Translations under genes and position numbers: made by a program | The notes under the pieces: generated by a model | What the model was told of the DNA's origin: nothing | What the model saw: the letters and a program-made list of their open reading frames with translations, nothing else | Databases searched by the model: none | Shown: one piece after another, positions 34,434-43,035 of the stretch | Position numbering within the stretch: position 1 is the stretch's first letter | Layout of the letters: each line of letters opens with the position of its first letter | From: Pantoea alhagi | Lineage (GTDB): Bacteria; Pseudomonadota; Gammaproteobacteria; Enterobacterales; Enterobacteriaceae | Length of the DNA stretch: 64,000 nt | NCBI RefSeq assembly: GCF_002101395.1 | Contig: NZ_CP019706.1 | Span: 4,030,001-4,094,000, forward strand | Reading direction: 5' to 3'

Positions 34434-34447
34434 AATTGTCGACAATT
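34434..34447. promoter_or_regulatory. Perfect palindrome upstream of the chorismate mutase gene
   Basis: AATTGTCGACAATT, 14 bp, self-complementary, about 55 bp before the start at 34381; a second TTGTCG half-site follows at about 34451. Candidate operator. Confidence 0.45.
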
Positions 34448-34544
34448 TATTTGTCGGCCTGGTTGATTAGCTTACGCGTCGAATCATTTACTCCGCCATA
34501 AGCCGCCCGTTGAATATTGACATTCACCCTGCTATTTTTATCGT

Positions 34545-35123
34545 TCAACAAGTTAATTTACTTTTACGACTATTTTTTATTGTCAATGTGATGGCTGAAA
34601 TCAAGAAATAGAGGACGCCGAAAGCAGCATATGGTGCAACAGTGGTGACATCCAAAGTAATATCACTACTCGCCTGTTTAAACATAAACAGACCCGCTAA
34701 TGCGGATTGCGCGCCACTTAAAATCATAGCCCATTGACCATTAGAATGTTTCCAGCGACGGATGGATGCAGAAAGCTGCAGCACACCAGAAAATATTGCC
34801 CATATCCCAAAGACTTTTATAGTTGTACTCATGCTGATTGAGAGGGCCCAGATAATAGCCGCTGCTACAATAATGCTGACAATGAAGTTGAATTTTTGGG
34901 GTGGGTTCGCTGCTAAACCACCTGACTTTTTAGCATCAAAATAATTAGCGAATGCATCCCAGGCGGGATAGAGAACAAGCAGAACGGCACCGATAACGGG
35001 ATTATGTTTACCGATAAATACCGCCAGTGCAATCCAGATAATGGAGCCAGTTGCACGGATATAGTAATAAGATTGAAGCCATTGGTTTTGAGCGTTAGCG
35101 GATGTAGATGTATTGGTTTGCAT
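34545..35123 (-). CDS. HdeD/DUF308-like membrane protein
   Basis: 192 residues with six hydrophobic helices in three short hairpins (SIIWIALAVFIG; FIVSIIVAAAIIWALSI; AAFGVLYFLISAITLTI). The pattern with short polar loops (YPAWDAFANYFDA; IRRWKHSNGQW) resembles HdeD, the acid-stress inner-membrane family. Function of these proteins is not settled. Start at 35123 (ATG) after CTGGAGAATC. Monocistronic. Confidence 0.7.
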   Translation of the reverse strand: MQTNTSTSANAQNQWLQSYYYIRATGSIIWIALAVFIGKHNPVIGAVLLVLYPAWDAFANYFDAKKSGGLAANPPQKFNFIVSIIVAAAIIWALSISMSTTIKVFGIWAIFSGVLQLSASIRRWKHSNGQWAMILSGAQSALAGLFMFKQASSDITLDVTTVAPYAAFGVLYFLISAITLTIKNSRKSKLTC

Positions 35124-35360
35124 AATGATTCTCCAGGTAAATTGGAACTGTCACAGAAATTGTCAAAGGGAATTAATCGCCTGATTAAACGCTTCAATCG
35201 AGCAACCGGAAGATGAAGTGAATTCTTAATCTTCATGACGCGATAATTTATTTGCTAAAAGGCACTTACTTCAGCTTCCCGACCAGAGAGCGCCAGTCAA
35301 CTGAAGGTTAAAATATTATAAAAACAATAACTTATTAGTGATCGCCAACGGACTTTGATA

Positions 35361-36014
35361 CTAACCCACTTCATTGCGGTTATTACCATCCTGGCGGTAA
35401 CCTATTCTGTTTAACAGACGAAGCCTGCGTATACGCAATGGCTGGCCTCTGTAAAATGGAAACGGAAACCGGATTATTTCGGGAGAGATCCAAATAAAAA
35501 TGTTCGTGAGAGGTGCCATAACCACAGCCGGAAACGGTTGCTGGCATGCAAAGTGATGGTCTGAAATATGAGCATGACATTCAGGATCGCCCCTTGATGC
35601 AATATGATCTTTGTTTATTTTGCTACATAAATCGGAAACGGGTACACGAGCATATTCCGCATTACTTACCTCAGCGGTTTCAATACAGGAGTTATCAGCC
35701 ATGCTGCATTCTGTTAAGTCTTCCCTGTTTGTTTTTCCAGAAACAGAAACTGGATTTTTTGTGTGTAATAGCATCTTTCTGCTGGCGAGTAATTGTGCAA
35801 GCATCGAATCGATGTCAGACCGGTGTGGTGACATACTTGCCGACTGCTTTTGCATGCCTGGCAAAATTGACCCATGAGAGCGTGAGAGTTTGACCTGAGT
35901 CTGTAACAGGGAATGAAAATCTGATGCTATGGAATCAGGAGATCGGTAACTTATCTTTTCAATATTTAACGATGTCAGATTTGGCATTGAAGGCAGAGCA
36001 CGAATAGTCGTCAT
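35361..36014 (-). CDS. Hypothetical 217-residue protein
   Basis: An unrecognised protein (MTTIRALPSMPNLTSLNIEK ... SRSHGSILPGMQKQ) with Ser-rich, charged sequence and no membrane segments. The last 40 residues (RIRRLRLLNRIGYRQDGNNR) look less ordered and may be read-through of intergenic DNA. The start is 120 nt downstream of the TetR-type promoter at 36134-36162, so it may be part of that regulon. Translation is uncertain because no strong ribosome site was seen. Confidence 0.45.
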   Translation of the reverse strand: MTTIRALPSMPNLTSLNIEKISYRSPDSIASDFHSLLQTQVKLSRSHGSILPGMQKQSASMSPHRSDIDSMLAQLLASRKMLLHTKNPVSVSGKTNREDLTECSMADNSCIETAEVSNAEYARVPVSDLCSKINKDHIASRGDPECHAHISDHHFACQQPFPAVVMAPLTNIFIWISPEIIRFPFPFYRGQPLRIRRLRLLNRIGYRQDGNNRNEVG

Positions 36015-36133
36015 AAATAACTTCCCCGTGTTAGCAAAGACGCATATACATAAATTTCGTTAAGGCTATGCCTGCGTCTTCTATTTGTCATAGATGACAT
36101 TTATATCTGAACAGTGTTAAAGCCCACCCAATA

Positions 36134-36162
36134 AACCTACTAGAAGGTAGCCTGACTGTCAA
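36134..36162 (-). promoter_or_regulatory. Promoter 1 with CTAC-N6-GTAG operator
   Basis: On the minus strand TTGACA (36162-36157), 17-bp spacer, TAGGTT (36139-36134). The operator CTACTAGAAGGTAG at 36137-36150 covers the spacer and -10 box. It matches three other sites in the window (38397, 42262, 42321). It points at the gene at 35361-36014. Confidence 0.75.
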
Positions 36163-36324
36163 CGATGACACACGCTGTTTTTCGTCATGTGAAATCTGCA
36201 AACATGCTTTAAAGTTCGCTGCAAAGTTATCCCATGATGGGCAATTTACCGCACTGGAACTTTGCTGTTTAATAAGGTGTTCATATTGCTGGTAATATGA
36301 ATAAGTCTGAGCAACCAAAATAAA

Positions 36325-36345
36325 AGATCCGCTAAAAGCGGCATT
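36325..36345 (-). terminator. Hairpin after the TetR fragment
   Basis: CCGCT-TTT-AGCGG followed on the minus strand by ATCTTTTATTTT. Confidence 0.5.
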
Positions 36346-36359
36346 TTATCTGCAGTGCC

Positions 36360-36638
36360 TTAGCGAGCTTTCATTAACCTATTTATTACCGGCTCGACAA
36401 TTTGCAGGAATAAACCAGCGCTATTAAAAGCACGCGCAGCGATAATCGTACCATGTACCGTTGCCATAATAGATTTTGCCTCTACCGCTGCACTTTCCCG
36501 CAGGGTAAATTCGCTGCTCTTATCGCCCCTGTCCAGCACGGGGGTCAGCCAGTTCGTGAGACCGGTAAAATGTCCCCTGACTTCCTGTGATGTTCTGTAC
36601 TCACGCATGCTCCGGCAGCAAAGATAAAATAACTTCAA
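36360..36638 (-). pseudogene. TetR-family regulator, C-terminal fragment
   Basis: About 80 residues (VRGHFTGLTNWLTPVLDRGD; VEAKSIMATVHGTIIAARAF; ends VINRLMKAR) align along their length with the C-terminal half of the intact TetR at 41583-42191 (VTGHFQDLSNWLTSLLQKGQ; ALMATVHGAMLAARAF; VLNRLC). The DNA-binding half is missing. So a paralogous regulator once existed next to the cytochrome b561/peroxidase operon. Confidence 0.8.
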
Positions 36639-36658
36639 ACCAGTAAACGGCCCTGAAC

Positions 36659-37240
36659 CTACTGACCGTCAGCCGGGTTGTCAAGCGCGCGTGGCGTGCT
36701 GCGTTTGCCTTTGCAAGAACCAGCCATACTGCTGAATACGCCATCGCGAAGAATCAAAGCGTGGAACAACGCTGCGGCAAGATGCAACATGACGGTCATA
36801 AATAGCGCCAGCGCCACCCAACTATGAAGCGGCCGCAAAAAGGCATAAGCAGCGTTACTGACAGGAACAACTGGCGGCAGCACCATACTACCCAGCGTGA
36901 CGGGATAGCCTGCCGCCGACAGCATGCCCCATCCAATTAATGGCTGAGCCAGCATCATGGCATACAGCGCCCAATGGGACAGATGCGCTAACAATTTCTG
37001 CCAGCCAGGCAGCGTGGCTGGAAGTGCCGGTTTAGCGGTAGTGAAGCGCAGCCAGAGTCGTACAGCCACCAGCAATAAAATCATCAAACCCAGCGGTTTA
37101 TGAATGGCAACCAGTAGACTATGTGATGACGAAACCGTAGCTACCATCGCTACACCAATAAACAGCATTGCCATAATAGCCGCAGCCATCAGCCAGTGGA
37201 TCACACGCAGTGCCGGATGGAAAGTGTTGTTCTGTTTCAT
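36659..37240 (-). CDS. Cytochrome b561-family membrane protein
   Basis: 193 residues, four transmembrane helices. The haem ligands are visible as RVIHWLMAAAIM (His-14 area), IHKPLGLM (near residue 46), HWALYAMMLAQPLIGW (near 91) and RPLHSWVALALFM with MLHLAAALFHAL (near 140-160). It moves electrons across the inner membrane. Its start overlaps the peroxidase stop (ATGA, 37240), so the two are translated together. Probable electron donor for the exported peroxidase, as in other srpA/b561 pairs. Confidence 0.9.
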   Translation of the reverse strand: MKQNNTFHPALRVIHWLMAAAIMAMLFIGVAMVATVSSSHSLLVAIHKPLGLMILLLVAVRLWLRFTTAKPALPATLPGWQKLLAHLSHWALYAMMLAQPLIGWGMLSAAGYPVTLGSMVLPPVVPVSNAAYAFLRPLHSWVALALFMTVMLHLAAALFHALILRDGVFSSMAGSCKGKRSTPRALDNPADGQ

Positions 37241-38283
37241 CAGTGAGCCCCGGCCTGTTCGTAGGTGCGTGCATTATAAGATTTGGCGTAAGCGGATGAA
37301 CGGGCATTCAAAAGCGGGTCATCCGACGCCGTAATGCCATTCGGTAAAATCAGCGGGTCATAATTAATGTCGTTACATGCGCCATGCTGTTGTGGCGTCG
37401 TCTTATTGATGATCAGCGTTCCGGCATTAATCATCTGACGATCGGCTGGCCAGACAACCGTTGCGTCATTGCCTCTGTCATGCGGACCAGCGACTGTGAT
37501 AATCAGATCCCATTTTTGCGGCCCTTGCGCCAGCCGCTGCTGCAAATCGCTTTGTAAAAAGTTAGTGTCTCCTTTCTCTTTTGCCTCAATCGGCTGATAG
37601 TCAGCGTGCGGCACCATACTCCAGCGCACCAGGTGTGAATTGCCCTCAGCATCAATGAAATTAAATGCGTTCAGGCTATTAAATCGATCGCTGGCCCAGC
37701 TGGAAGATGGCACATATTGCTTTGCCCAGGCGAAGAAGGGTTTAATCTCTGGATGCTGCTGCACAAAAGCCTGAATTTTGGCGGGATCGGGTTTACCAGT
37801 TTTGGCATCCGGCAGCGTGGCGCTTTGCAGATCGTAAAAACTCTGCACGCTTTGCACCGGGAAAAACGGCATCGCATTCATGCCGGTGCGCCACTGTTCA
37901 CCATTTTTTTGATAAAACGCCAGCGCCATACTGCGTACCGGCACCGTATAATCAGGCGCATTGGGATTACCGCCCGCAATGGCAAAACGGCCCACCACAG
38001 GCGTGACGCCTGGCGCAAACAGTGCCGCGCGTGACAGGGTACTGGCGTTACCGCTAGCGAAAAAATCGCCCAGGATACAGACGCCCTTAGCATGATTACG
38101 GCGATAACCCGGGTGATTGCCGCCAGATTTTTCTAAAGCTGCCACCAGCTTATCCGACGTCAACCGCTTGGGGGCCAGCCAGCCACCCGCCCACAGGAAC
38201 AGGCCTATCAGCAGCAACGGAATAACAGCAACAATCGCCAGGCGCGCTAATTTCTGGCGGGTAGAAAGAGAGGGCTTATTCAT
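37240..38283 (-). CDS. Catalase-related peroxidase (SrpA family), periplasmic
   Basis: 347 residues. An N-terminal hydrophobic stretch (LARLAIVAVIPLLLIGLFLW) anchors or exports it. The catalase core is reduced: NHAKGVCILGDFFASGNAST contains the distal-His region (RRNHAKG), and SMALAFYQKNGEQWRTGMN and RSSAYAKSYNARTYEQAG complete the haem pocket. These proteins use haem to destroy peroxides in the periplasm. Start 38283 (MNKPS), since no ribosome site supports 38298. Operon with the b561 gene, promoter 38397-38426. Confidence 0.88.
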   Translation of the reverse strand: MNKPSLSTRQKLARLAIVAVIPLLLIGLFLWAGGWLAPKRLTSDKLVAALEKSGGNHPGYRRNHAKGVCILGDFFASGNASTLSRAALFAPGVTPVVGRFAIAGGNPNAPDYTVPVRSMALAFYQKNGEQWRTGMNAMPFFPVQSVQSFYDLQSATLPDAKTGKPDPAKIQAFVQQHPEIKPFFAWAKQYVPSSSWASDRFNSLNAFNFIDAEGNSHLVRWSMVPHADYQPIEAKEKGDTNFLQSDLQQRLAQGPQKWDLIITVAGPHDRGNDATVVWPADRQMINAGTLIINKTTPQQHGACNDINYDPLILPNGITASDDPLLNARSSAYAKSYNARTYEQAGAH

Positions 38284-38918
38284 AAATACACTCAACATTG
38301 CAGAAATTTAAGTCGACGCTCACCCGAGCGTAATCATTCACATTTTGCGTGTGGCAACGGGATGGCATTCAAAAATCACGTATGACGCCTGCGATCAATC
38401 TACTAGTAGGTAGACTGGCCTGTCAACGATTATTCTTCTCTCTTTTATCTGCCGTGCTCTTAACGTAAAGCCAAATTACTTACATTCGCCAACAAAAATG
38501 GCCTCTAACGTTCTACAGATTTTTCGATGCTTTACCGACTCAGCCAGTACTCCCCGTTGTTCATTGACCACAACTTGTTTATGCCTGCTTTGTTTTTTTA
38601 AGTGTGTGTGAACGCTCACAGGACATAGCGAATCAAAAAGTCATGCAATAACCAGCTGCCGATTCAGCTATGCTGCGGAACCGGAATGCTGATAAATGTA
38701 GATGAGTGCCGAAATCCCTGCCGTCGATTATGTGCATAGCTATGCTCTGGTGCCGGATTGATTTACATGAATCTGCGCGGTTTTCGGAACTTAGCGCGGG
38801 ATCTTTAGGGGGCCTGGACCAGGACGCGCTGAGGGCGCTTGCAGGGGCAGTGAACGGGCATATGGTAAACAACACTATGATGAATCGTAGACAAGGGCAG
38901 AAAGCGAAGCCTGATATC
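38284..38918. other. Gap with TetR-type promoter 2
   Basis: Holds the promoter of the peroxidase operon at 38397-38426. The ORFs at 38633-38971 (-) and 38706-38930 (+) overlap each other, lack similarity and I reject them. Some may be decayed coding DNA. Confidence 0.45.
38397..38426 (-). promoter_or_regulatory. Promoter 2 with CTAC-N6-GTAG operator (peroxidase operon)
   Basis: Minus strand TTGACA (38426-38421), 18-bp spacer, TAGATT (38402-38397). Operator CTACTAGTAGGTAG at 38400-38413. About 114 bp upstream of the peroxidase start. Same architecture as at 36134, 42262 and 42321. Confidence 0.8.
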
Positions 38919-40175
38919 CTAATCACATAACGGCGGTGTTGCGGGCTCGAAAAACTGATATGTCCCATCACGTTTTACTTTCGCCTGGTACATCGCTATG
39001 TCGGCATTTTCAAATAGCATTTTGGCCGATGCCGTCCCGGAGCGTGCGAGGCTGATGCCAATAGCCGCCCCGATGCGTATTTCCATGTTATTGACAGTAA
39101 ATGGCTCTTTCAGGCTTTCAATAAGGCGCTGGGCGATGGCGGACGCCGCCTCGCGACTGCCACACTTCGTTGCTACCACAAACTCGTCTCCACCCAGGCG
39201 TGCCACCGAGTCGCCCGGATGCATGCAGCTTTGTAGCCGTTCGCTTACCTGCTGCAGCAAGACATCCCCTGCTGCGTGTCCCATCGCATCATTGACTGCC
39301 TTGAATCCATTCAAATCGATAAACAGGACTGCTGTGTATACCAGATCTTCGCCCTGAGCAAGCATGCGGTCAACGTGGTCGTTGATCCAGGCGCGATTAG
39401 GCAAACCGGTCAACGGGTCGCGGGTTGCCAGTTTCTCAAGCTTCCGGATTTTTTCCTTATCACGACTAATGTCGCGCGAAACCAGCACTGCACCGATGCT
39501 GTTGCCTGTGGAAGGATCGATGACGCTGCAGGCCTTAGTGCCAAGCGTCATGTAATAACCGTCGTGATGTAGCTTGCGCACCTCGACGACGTCCGGCAGC
39601 ACGCCACCGTTGAAGAGATGTGCCAGTGCCTTCGTGGCGTGTGCGCGGTCGTCGGGATGCAGGAATTCCACCACCAGCTGGCCTATCATCTCATCGGCTG
39701 GCCAGCCTGTCATTTTGCTATAAGAAGGCGAGATCGAAACGTATCTGCCGTCCGTGTCACAATGGGCGATCAGATCAGTGCTGTTTTCAATCAACAGACG
39801 GTATTCCGCCGCCGTGCGCAGCGCGTCCTCAAGAGCTTTACGATGCTCGGTTATATCAAGAATGAAGCCGCTGTACTGCAGGCGAGAAGCACCAGGTTGG
39901 TCATCCGGCAGGCCTGAAACAATCACACGCCGCGTCGTCCCGTCCTGACAATGGATCGGCACTTCGATATGAAAAGGTGTCATACCTTCCAACGCCGCAG
40001 TAAGTTGCAGCGCGATCTTTTCATCATCAGGCTCTGCGATCCTTAGCCATGCACTTAGCGTTATGCCTTTCAGTGCGGGGATAAGGCCGGCAGGGCTTTC
40101 CTGAGTGGCGATGCAGATGCCCTGGGCGTCCGTGGACCAAACGACGACAAGGGTAGGTTTGATCACAGTGTTCAT
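38919..40175 (-). CDS. Diguanylate cyclase with two PAS-like domains (PAS-PAS-GGDEF)
   Basis: 418 residues, no membrane segment, so cytosolic. PAS-like domains span about residues 8-110 and 120-240 (YRLLIENSTDLIAHCDTDGRY marks the second). The GGDEF domain begins near residue 250 (LATRDPLTGLPNRAWINDHV) with active site RLGGDEF near 345. The position of the I-site, HPGD five residues upstream, lacks the Arg, so feedback inhibition is not expected. Start 40175 is preceded by CGGAG. It makes c-di-GMP in response to an unknown cytosolic signal. Confidence 0.88.
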   Translation of the reverse strand: MNTVIKPTLVVVWSTDAQGICIATQESPAGLIPALKGITLSAWLRIAEPDDEKIALQLTAALEGMTPFHIEVPIHCQDGTTRRVIVSGLPDDQPGASRLQYSGFILDITEHRKALEDALRTAAEYRLLIENSTDLIAHCDTDGRYVSISPSYSKMTGWPADEMIGQLVVEFLHPDDRAHATKALAHLFNGGVLPDVVEVRKLHHDGYYMTLGTKACSVIDPSTGNSIGAVLVSRDISRDKEKIRKLEKLATRDPLTGLPNRAWINDHVDRMLAQGEDLVYTAVLFIDLNGFKAVNDAMGHAAGDVLLQQVSERLQSCMHPGDSVARLGGDEFVVATKCGSREAASAIAQRLIESLKEPFTVNNMEIRIGAAIGISLARSGTASAKMLFENADIAMYQAKVKRDGTYQFFEPATPPLCD

Positions 40176-40815
40176 GGTGGTCGGCTCCGTTGTGAACAAT
40201 CTTAATACTCGTCGTTACAAACCTCTTGACCGCCGTAATTGCCCCACAAACGTGTGAGGTGCTTCGGTAGAGGTTTTCAGTTGCGTGAATGTCAGTCATG
40301 AGCGGTGGCTGGCGCTGTCGCCTGTCGGCAGCAGTTGTTGCGGCACTATCCTGCCTGCAGAAATGAGCGAGAAATTATCTATGACGATATTCAGGGCCAC
40401 CTACATTGAGAGGCTGATTAGCACAGGATCTTTAACGAATTCTATACAACGGCTGCATAGCCTGCCACTGCCGCGTTATTCCTGAATTATACGACTATTC
40501 TCCATGTTTCGTTTTCACGACATGTAGAGTCCCTTTTTTCTCTTAGCGGACGGGGCGCCTGATGCCCGTTCGCTTTGTGCCAGAAGCAGACAAACAAATT
40601 TAGGGGCGAATGCTGGTTGATGAATCTCGTTGTATACAGGGTAAACCTTAACAAGGGCAAAGCTCGCAAGCGCAGGTCAAAAAAGTTCTGCGGACTTTGC
40701 GAAAGCATTAATTATGAGCTTTGCCGACAGGGTTGATCAGTCTTCCTGTCCCCTCCTTTAAACATGAATCTGACAAAATCGGGATAACACATTATGTGAC
40801 TAAGGATATGTGCAA
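40176..40815. other. Intergenic region with repeat copy 7
   Basis: No supported gene. Holds the cyclase promoter (minus) and a repeat copy at 40529-40594. Confidence 0.5.
40529..40594. repeat. Dispersed palindromic repeat, copy 7
   Basis: Left arm GTCCCTTTTTTCTCTTAGCG GAC and right arm GTTCGCTTTGTGCCAGAAGCAGAC, with an 18-nt spacer. Confidence 0.7.
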
Positions 40816-41511
40816 TCAGGGACGCAACGCCATTTCCACTGCTGCTTCGCAATGAATCAACGTGGTATCGAAAACGGGCACGGACACATTATCCTGATTA
40901 AGTAACATGCCAACTTCCGTACATCCAAGAATCAAACAATCTGCACCCTTTTCAGCTAAACGTTGTGCTATGTCCTCATAAACAGAGCGACTGGCTGGGG
41001 TTACTATATCCTTGCATAGTTCCTCATAGATGATGCGATGTACTTCTGCCCGATCGGTAGCATCGGGAACAACAGGCTGAAGTAAAGCCGTCCGGAGACG
41101 ATCAAGATAAAAAGGCTGCTCCATCGTAAAGGCTGTCGCCATCAGGCCCGGCGCTTTCAGGCCTTCTTTGACAACCCGGCTGGCCGTTGCATCCGCAATG
41201 TGCAGCAGCGGGATGCGGACACCGTCCATCATCTGCTCAGCCAGTCTATGCATTGTGTTTGTTGCCAGAACGATAAAATCAGCGCCTCCGCGTTCCAGCG
41301 CCTTTACCTCAGCGTTCAAAAGTAAACCGGCTTCGTCCCATTTGCCGCTGACCTGTAAATTTTCGATGTTTGCAAAATTTAGTGAACGAATAAGCAGCTC
41401 AGGAGAATGCAGGCCTCCCAGGCGCTGACGAACCAGCTCACACATCTTTCGGTAATAAATCTGTGTTGAGGCCGCAGACATGCCCCCCAGGATCCCAATC
41501 GTTTGCATCAT
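40816..41511 (-). CDS. Aspartate/glutamate racemase family protein (YgeA-like)
   Basis: 231 residues. GILGGMSAASTQIYYR at the start, LATNTMHRLAEQM near 82 and ILGCTEVGML near 194 are the family landmarks. The C-terminal catalytic Cys (GCTE) is present. At the N-terminal site the family cysteine is replaced: the loop reads L-A-T-N-T, so Thr may take its role, as in some L-Asp/Glu-specific members, or the protein may not racemise. PLP-independent. Start is ATG 41511 or 41508. No operon partner. Confidence 0.85.
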   Translation of the reverse strand: MMQTIGILGGMSAASTQIYYRKMCELVRQRLGGLHSPELLIRSLNFANIENLQVSGKWDEAGLLLNAEVKALERGGADFIVLATNTMHRLAEQMMDGVRIPLLHIADATASRVVKEGLKAPGLMATAFTMEQPFYLDRLRTALLQPVVPDATDRAEVHRIIYEELCKDIVTPASRSVYEDIAQRLAEKGADCLILGCTEVGMLLNQDNVSVPVFDTTLIHCEAAVEMALRP

Positions 41512-41582
41512 ATTTCCGCTCGGTTTTTACTGCATATAAAGGGAAGATGAAGAGGAAAGCATGGATAAGACATTATCAACCA

Positions 41583-42191
41583 TTACCTCTTCGCTAGTTT
41601 ATATGGTGAGCCTGCGGCGCATAAACGATTCAAAACAGGCTGTGTAATCTGCTCAAACAAATCGACATTATCAAAAGCCCGGGCAGCCAGCATCGCACCA
41701 TGTACCGTAGCCATCAGGGCCTTTGCCTCCACATCTGGCGTATCTTGCAGATGAAAAGTACCTTCACTTTGTCCCTTCTGAAGCAGTGAGGTCAGCCAGT
41801 TGGAAAGGTCCTGGAAATGACCGGTAACTTCTGCTGCTATTTCCACTGGTAAGGTGGGTAACTCAACAGCAAGCATCACGCATATGCAGAATGAAGATGA
41901 GCCATCCTTGATACACTGTGACCAGTAGCCGATATACGCCTTAAGCTCAACCAGTGGATCATTGAACTGGCGATCAAGAGCCGACATACCCGAACGCGCT
42001 TCTTCACAATATTGTGCGACCACAGTGCGCACGAGATCCGCCTTGCCGGGAAAGTGATGATGAATGCTGGCCTTACGAATATTCACTATCTCAGCAATAT
42101 CGGCGTAGCTAAAGCTTTTATAGCCGCCTGTGGTAAGCAGTCGTCTGGTGTGAGCAATAATTTCATTAGCCTTATGAGAAAGTTCAGTCAT
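41583..42191 (-). CDS. TetR-family repressor of the CTAC-N6-GTAG regulon (inferred)
   Basis: 202 residues. HTH at 12-55 (RRLLTTGGYKSFSYADIAEIVNIRKASIHHHFPGKADLV); the C-terminal ligand domain includes CVMLAVELPTLPVEIAAEV and GAMLAARAFDN, typical of the PF16925-like TetR group. Its own promoter (42262-42290) carries the operator found at three further promoters, which makes it the best candidate for their repressor. It is divergent from the chorismate-mutase relic. Start 42191. Confidence 0.85.
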   Translation of the reverse strand: MTELSHKANEIIAHTRRLLTTGGYKSFSYADIAEIVNIRKASIHHHFPGKADLVRTVVAQYCEEARSGMSALDRQFNDPLVELKAYIGYWSQCIKDGSSSFCICVMLAVELPTLPVEIAAEVTGHFQDLSNWLTSLLQKGQSEGTFHLQDTPDVEAKALMATVHGAMLAARAFDNVDLFEQITQPVLNRLCAAGSPYKLAKR

Positions 42192-42261
42192 AAATCATCT
42201 CGGTCAGTTTATACAAAGAAAACAACAAATTTATATCAAAAGAGGGTCTCGCGCTTTAGTC

Positions 42262-42290
42262 AACCTACCAGAAGGTAGCCTGATTGTCAA
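42262..42290 (-). promoter_or_regulatory. Promoter 3 with CTAC-N6-GTAG operator (tetR autoregulation)
   Basis: Minus strand TTGACA (42290-42285), 17-bp spacer, TAGGTT (42267-42262). Operator CTACCAGAAGGTAG at 42265-42278. The TetR start codon lies about 75 bp further on. Confidence 0.85.
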
Positions 42291-42320
42291 GGAAGCGAGA
42301 TTTAGCCTAACAGTCCGGTC

Positions 42321-42349
42321 TTGACACAAAACCAACTAGAAGGTAGGTT
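42321..42349 (+). promoter_or_regulatory. Promoter 4 with operator (chorismate mutase relic)
   Basis: TTGACA (42321-42326), 17-bp spacer, TAGGTT (42344-42349). Operator CAACTAGAAGGTAG at 42333-42346, one mismatch from the consensus. It is back to back with promoter 3 and faces the gene at 42403. Confidence 0.8.
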
Positions 42350-42402
42350 GTTTCTTGTCGTTCCATGTCTGTTTGATTGAAGCATTCATCAGAGGTTAGC
42401 CA

Positions 42403-42674
42403 ATGAAAAATCATGATTGTGCAGTTCAGCTTTCTTTCTATCGGCAGACGATTGTTAATCCTGACGCAGCGTTAATCTATATCCTTTCTGAACGGTTTCG
42501 ATGCCCTTCTGAAGTTAGTAAACTTAAATCCGAATATAACCTGCCAAAAAAGATGCGCGCAGGGAGAAAAATCAGTTGGCCAGCCTTGATCAAGGATTTG
42601 CTGAGAAATTGAAGCTATTGATTATTAATAAAGCCGTTTGCATGCATGAAAAAATAACCATATGGAAATTTTAA
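42403..42674 (+). pseudogene. Chorismate mutase paralog, frameshifted
   Basis: The first 45 codons (YRQTIVNPDAALIYILSERF ... SKLKSEYNLPKK) align with the intact mutase at 34091-34381. Near 42550 the frame shifts; in another frame the rest continues (DARREKNQLASL, then DQGFAEKLKLLIINKAV) with a small internal loss compared with the paralog. The open frame as read ends early at 42612. The ribosome site AGAGG and promoter 4 are intact, so decay is recent. Confidence 0.8.
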
Positions 42675-43035
42675 CTGTTTTATTAAATCTAATTTTTCAT
42701 AGATTATATTTTACCAGAGCAGGATTATTCTTTTAAAATTAAAGCTTAACCCGATTAAATAATGAGGTAACTACGGAATAATTTCCTTTACGAAATCAGC
42801 CTGAGATGATAACTATTATTTCTGTCTGTCATAGACAAATTTTACATAATCAATAATCCAATGGTTTTATATAACCGCTTGATAATATTATAGCGGCATT
42901 GAACCAACCGAAAGCAAACCCTTTTGTGGCAACATTTTAATATTAACAGGCATACAGACAGTATCGGCTGAACTGTCAGAACATACGTTTTTTGAAAAAT
43001 CTTTCCTCGTCGTTATAAATTTATAAGGAGTCTCT
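42675..43035. other. AT-rich gap
   Basis: No gene. Promoter for 43036 expected; no sites resolved. Confidence 0.4.

Larger units (their letters stand above)
36015..36359. other. Regulatory gap with TetR-type promoter 1
   Basis: Contains the promoter at 36134-36162 and a terminator at 36325-36345 for the TetR fragment. The minus ORF at 36088-36318 has a TTG start and runs through the promoter, so I do not accept it as a gene. Confidence 0.45.

Noticed and set aside
35546..35893. Plus ORF of 115 codons
   Set aside because: Antisense to the hypothetical gene at 35361-36014; neither has similarity, but the minus frame has the upstream promoter.
36088..36318. Minus ORF of 76 codons
   Set aside because: TTG start and it reads through the promoter/operator at 36134-36162; no family recognised.
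38633..38971. Minus ORF of 112 codons and overlapping plus ORF 38706-38930
   Set aside because: Mutually antisense, no ribosome site or similarity; the 3' end overlaps the cyclase stop.
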